Part shown: in pieces, positions 63,463-64,000 of the stretch
Position numbering within the stretch: position 1 is the first letter of the stretch
How the letters are laid out: every line of letters starts with the position of its first letter
Source of the DNA: Brevibacterium mcbrellneri ATCC 49030
GTDB lineage: Bacteria > Actinomycetota > Actinomycetes > Actinomycetales > Brevibacteriaceae
Direction of reading: 5' to 3'
NCBI RefSeq assembly: GCF_000178455.1
Contig: NZ_ADNU01000016.1
Location: 1 to 64,000, forward strand
DNA length: 64,000 nucleotides
Notes under the pieces: generated by a model
The model's input: the letters and a program-made list of their open reading frames with translations, nothing else
What the model was told of the DNA's origin: nothing
Database searches by the model: none
Translations under genes and position numbers: made by a program

Positions 63463-64000
63463 ATCAGGTAGAACTCACAGTGGACGCGCCGGCTGCCGGC
63501 GGAGAGTCTGTTGCGCGTACCGAGGGCGGCGTGATTTTTGTGTCCGGTGCGATCCCGGGCGAGCGCGTCCGTGTTGAGATCACCGAAACGAAGAAGTCAT
63601 TTTCGCGTGGCCGGGTGGCCGAGGTGTGTGAGCCGTCCCCACACCGTGTGCCCGATAGGCGGATTGCGTGGGGGTGCCCGGACGTGGGTGGGGTCGAGTA
63701 CGCTCACGTCACTGTGGATCATTCGCGCGAACTCAAACGTGTCGCCGCACTTGACCAGTTCGCTCGCATCGGGAAGTTTGACCGCGAACTCATGGACCAG
63801 CTTGAGCGCGAGTTTCGCGTGACACCTCCGGTGAACGACGGGGAAGAGTGGCGTACCCGTGTTCAACTCGCCGTGGCCGGCGGGCGTGTTGGCATGTACC
63901 GGGCGGGTAGCCATGACATTGTTCCCGTGACTCACGTGCCGCTCGCGGTTCCGGCTATCAATGACCTGAATCTGCACCAGGTGGACCTCACGGGCGCTGA
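63459..64000 (+). CDS. TrmA/RumA-type RNA (uracil-5-)methyltransferase, 3' end outside the window
   Basis: The gene starts at the ATG at 63459, overlapping the APC stop (ATGA), and stays open to the window edge, giving about 180 residues. The first 60 residues form a TRAM RNA-binding domain (ELTVDAPAAGGESVARTEGG, GAIPGERVRVEI and VAEVCEPSPHR). The following WGCPDVGG and HSRELKRVAALDQFARIG resemble the iron-sulfur or catalytic-domain entry of class I SAM tRNA/rRNA m5U methyltransferases. The conserved SAM and catalytic Cys motifs would lie downstream, so the exact subgroup is open. Confidence 0.85.
   Translation, partial: MNQVELTVDAPAAGGESVARTEGGVIFVSGAIPGERVRVEITETKKSFSRGRVAEVCEPSPHRVPDRRIAWGCPDVGGVEYAHVTVDHSRELKRVAALDQFARIGKFDRELMDQLEREFRVTPPVNDGEEWRTRVQLAVAGGRVGMYRAGSHDIVPVTHVPLAVPAINDLNLHQVDLTGA

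Noticed and set aside
1408-63626. CCGAGGTG as an FtsK-guiding or Chi site
   Set aside because: Both are expected to be strand-biased along a replichore; the count here is 18 to 14, without clear bias.
1-64000. CRISPR arrays, insertion sequences, prophage or a defence island
   Set aside because: I saw no transposase, integrase, cas gene, spaced direct-repeat array or flanking repeats; gene order is core-like throughout.

Overview
The window looks like a stretch of core chromosome from a Gram-positive actinomycete, probably of the Micrococcales or a close order, with unusually moderate GC for that group. The evidence is the gene set and order: a division and cell wall (dcw) cluster with mraZ, sepF, yggT and divIVA; SepH; a PASTA kinase beside class II DAHP synthase and an Rv2175c-type protein; a MoxR/DUF58/transglutaminase operon beside mraZ; a Lys/Ala/Thr-rich primary sigma factor beside parE; fused CydDC; and the actinobacterial families DUF3040, DUF3093, DUF3107-like small proteins aside, DUF3710, DUF4192 and DUF4193. 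GTG and TTG starts and 4-bp stop/start overlaps are common. I cannot name the genus.

Layout. 1-420: tRNA-Pro(GGG) and a regulatory-looking gap. 421-3107: FHA protein, DUF151 protein, DAHP synthase. 3136-7655: PASTA kinase, LysM/transglycosylase, Rv2175c-like protein and polyprenyl synthase, matching the pknL-aroG-idsA2 neighbourhood of Mycobacterium. 7680-9374: dinB and a DUF3040 protein. 9377-13589: moxR-DUF58-transglutaminase on the minus strand. 13590-13898: a divergent control region with arrays of MraZ-box-like repeats. 13899-31548: mraZ, rsmH, ftsL, ftsI, murE, murF, mraY, murD, ftsW, murG, murC, ftsQ, ftsZ, pgeF, sepF, yggT, divIVA, closed by a strong terminator. 31667-38466: lspA, an rluA-family pseudouridine synthase, dnaE, hisD, nrdR. 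38630-43644: the least ordinary part, with an OGG-fold protein, a HelD-type helicase, a spermidine-synthase-like protein and a DUF4192 protein. 43759-48956: sigA, a VOC protein, a lipoprotein amidase, parE. 49124-55011: cydA-cydB-cydDC. 55025-64000: sepH, ferrochelatase, small actinobacterial families, dut, two TrkA-type proteins, an APC transporter and the start of a TrmA-type RNA methyltransferase.

The genes form a coherent growth and division region: lipid II precursor synthesis (murC-G, mraY), septal synthesis (ftsI/W/L/Q), Z-ring assembly and placement (ftsZ, sepF, sepH) and polar growth (divIVA), with kinase and FHA signalling upstream.

I found no mobile element, prophage, CRISPR array or classical defence island. 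The best candidates for something undescribed are at DNA and RNA level: MraZ-box-like arrays facing both mraZ and the divergent moxR operon, including a perfect 23-bp tandem repeat; leader hairpins overlapping the ribosome binding sites of the OGG-fold gene and helD; a perfect inverted repeat at the cydA start; and a recurrent octamer CCGAGGTG found about 32 times on both strands.
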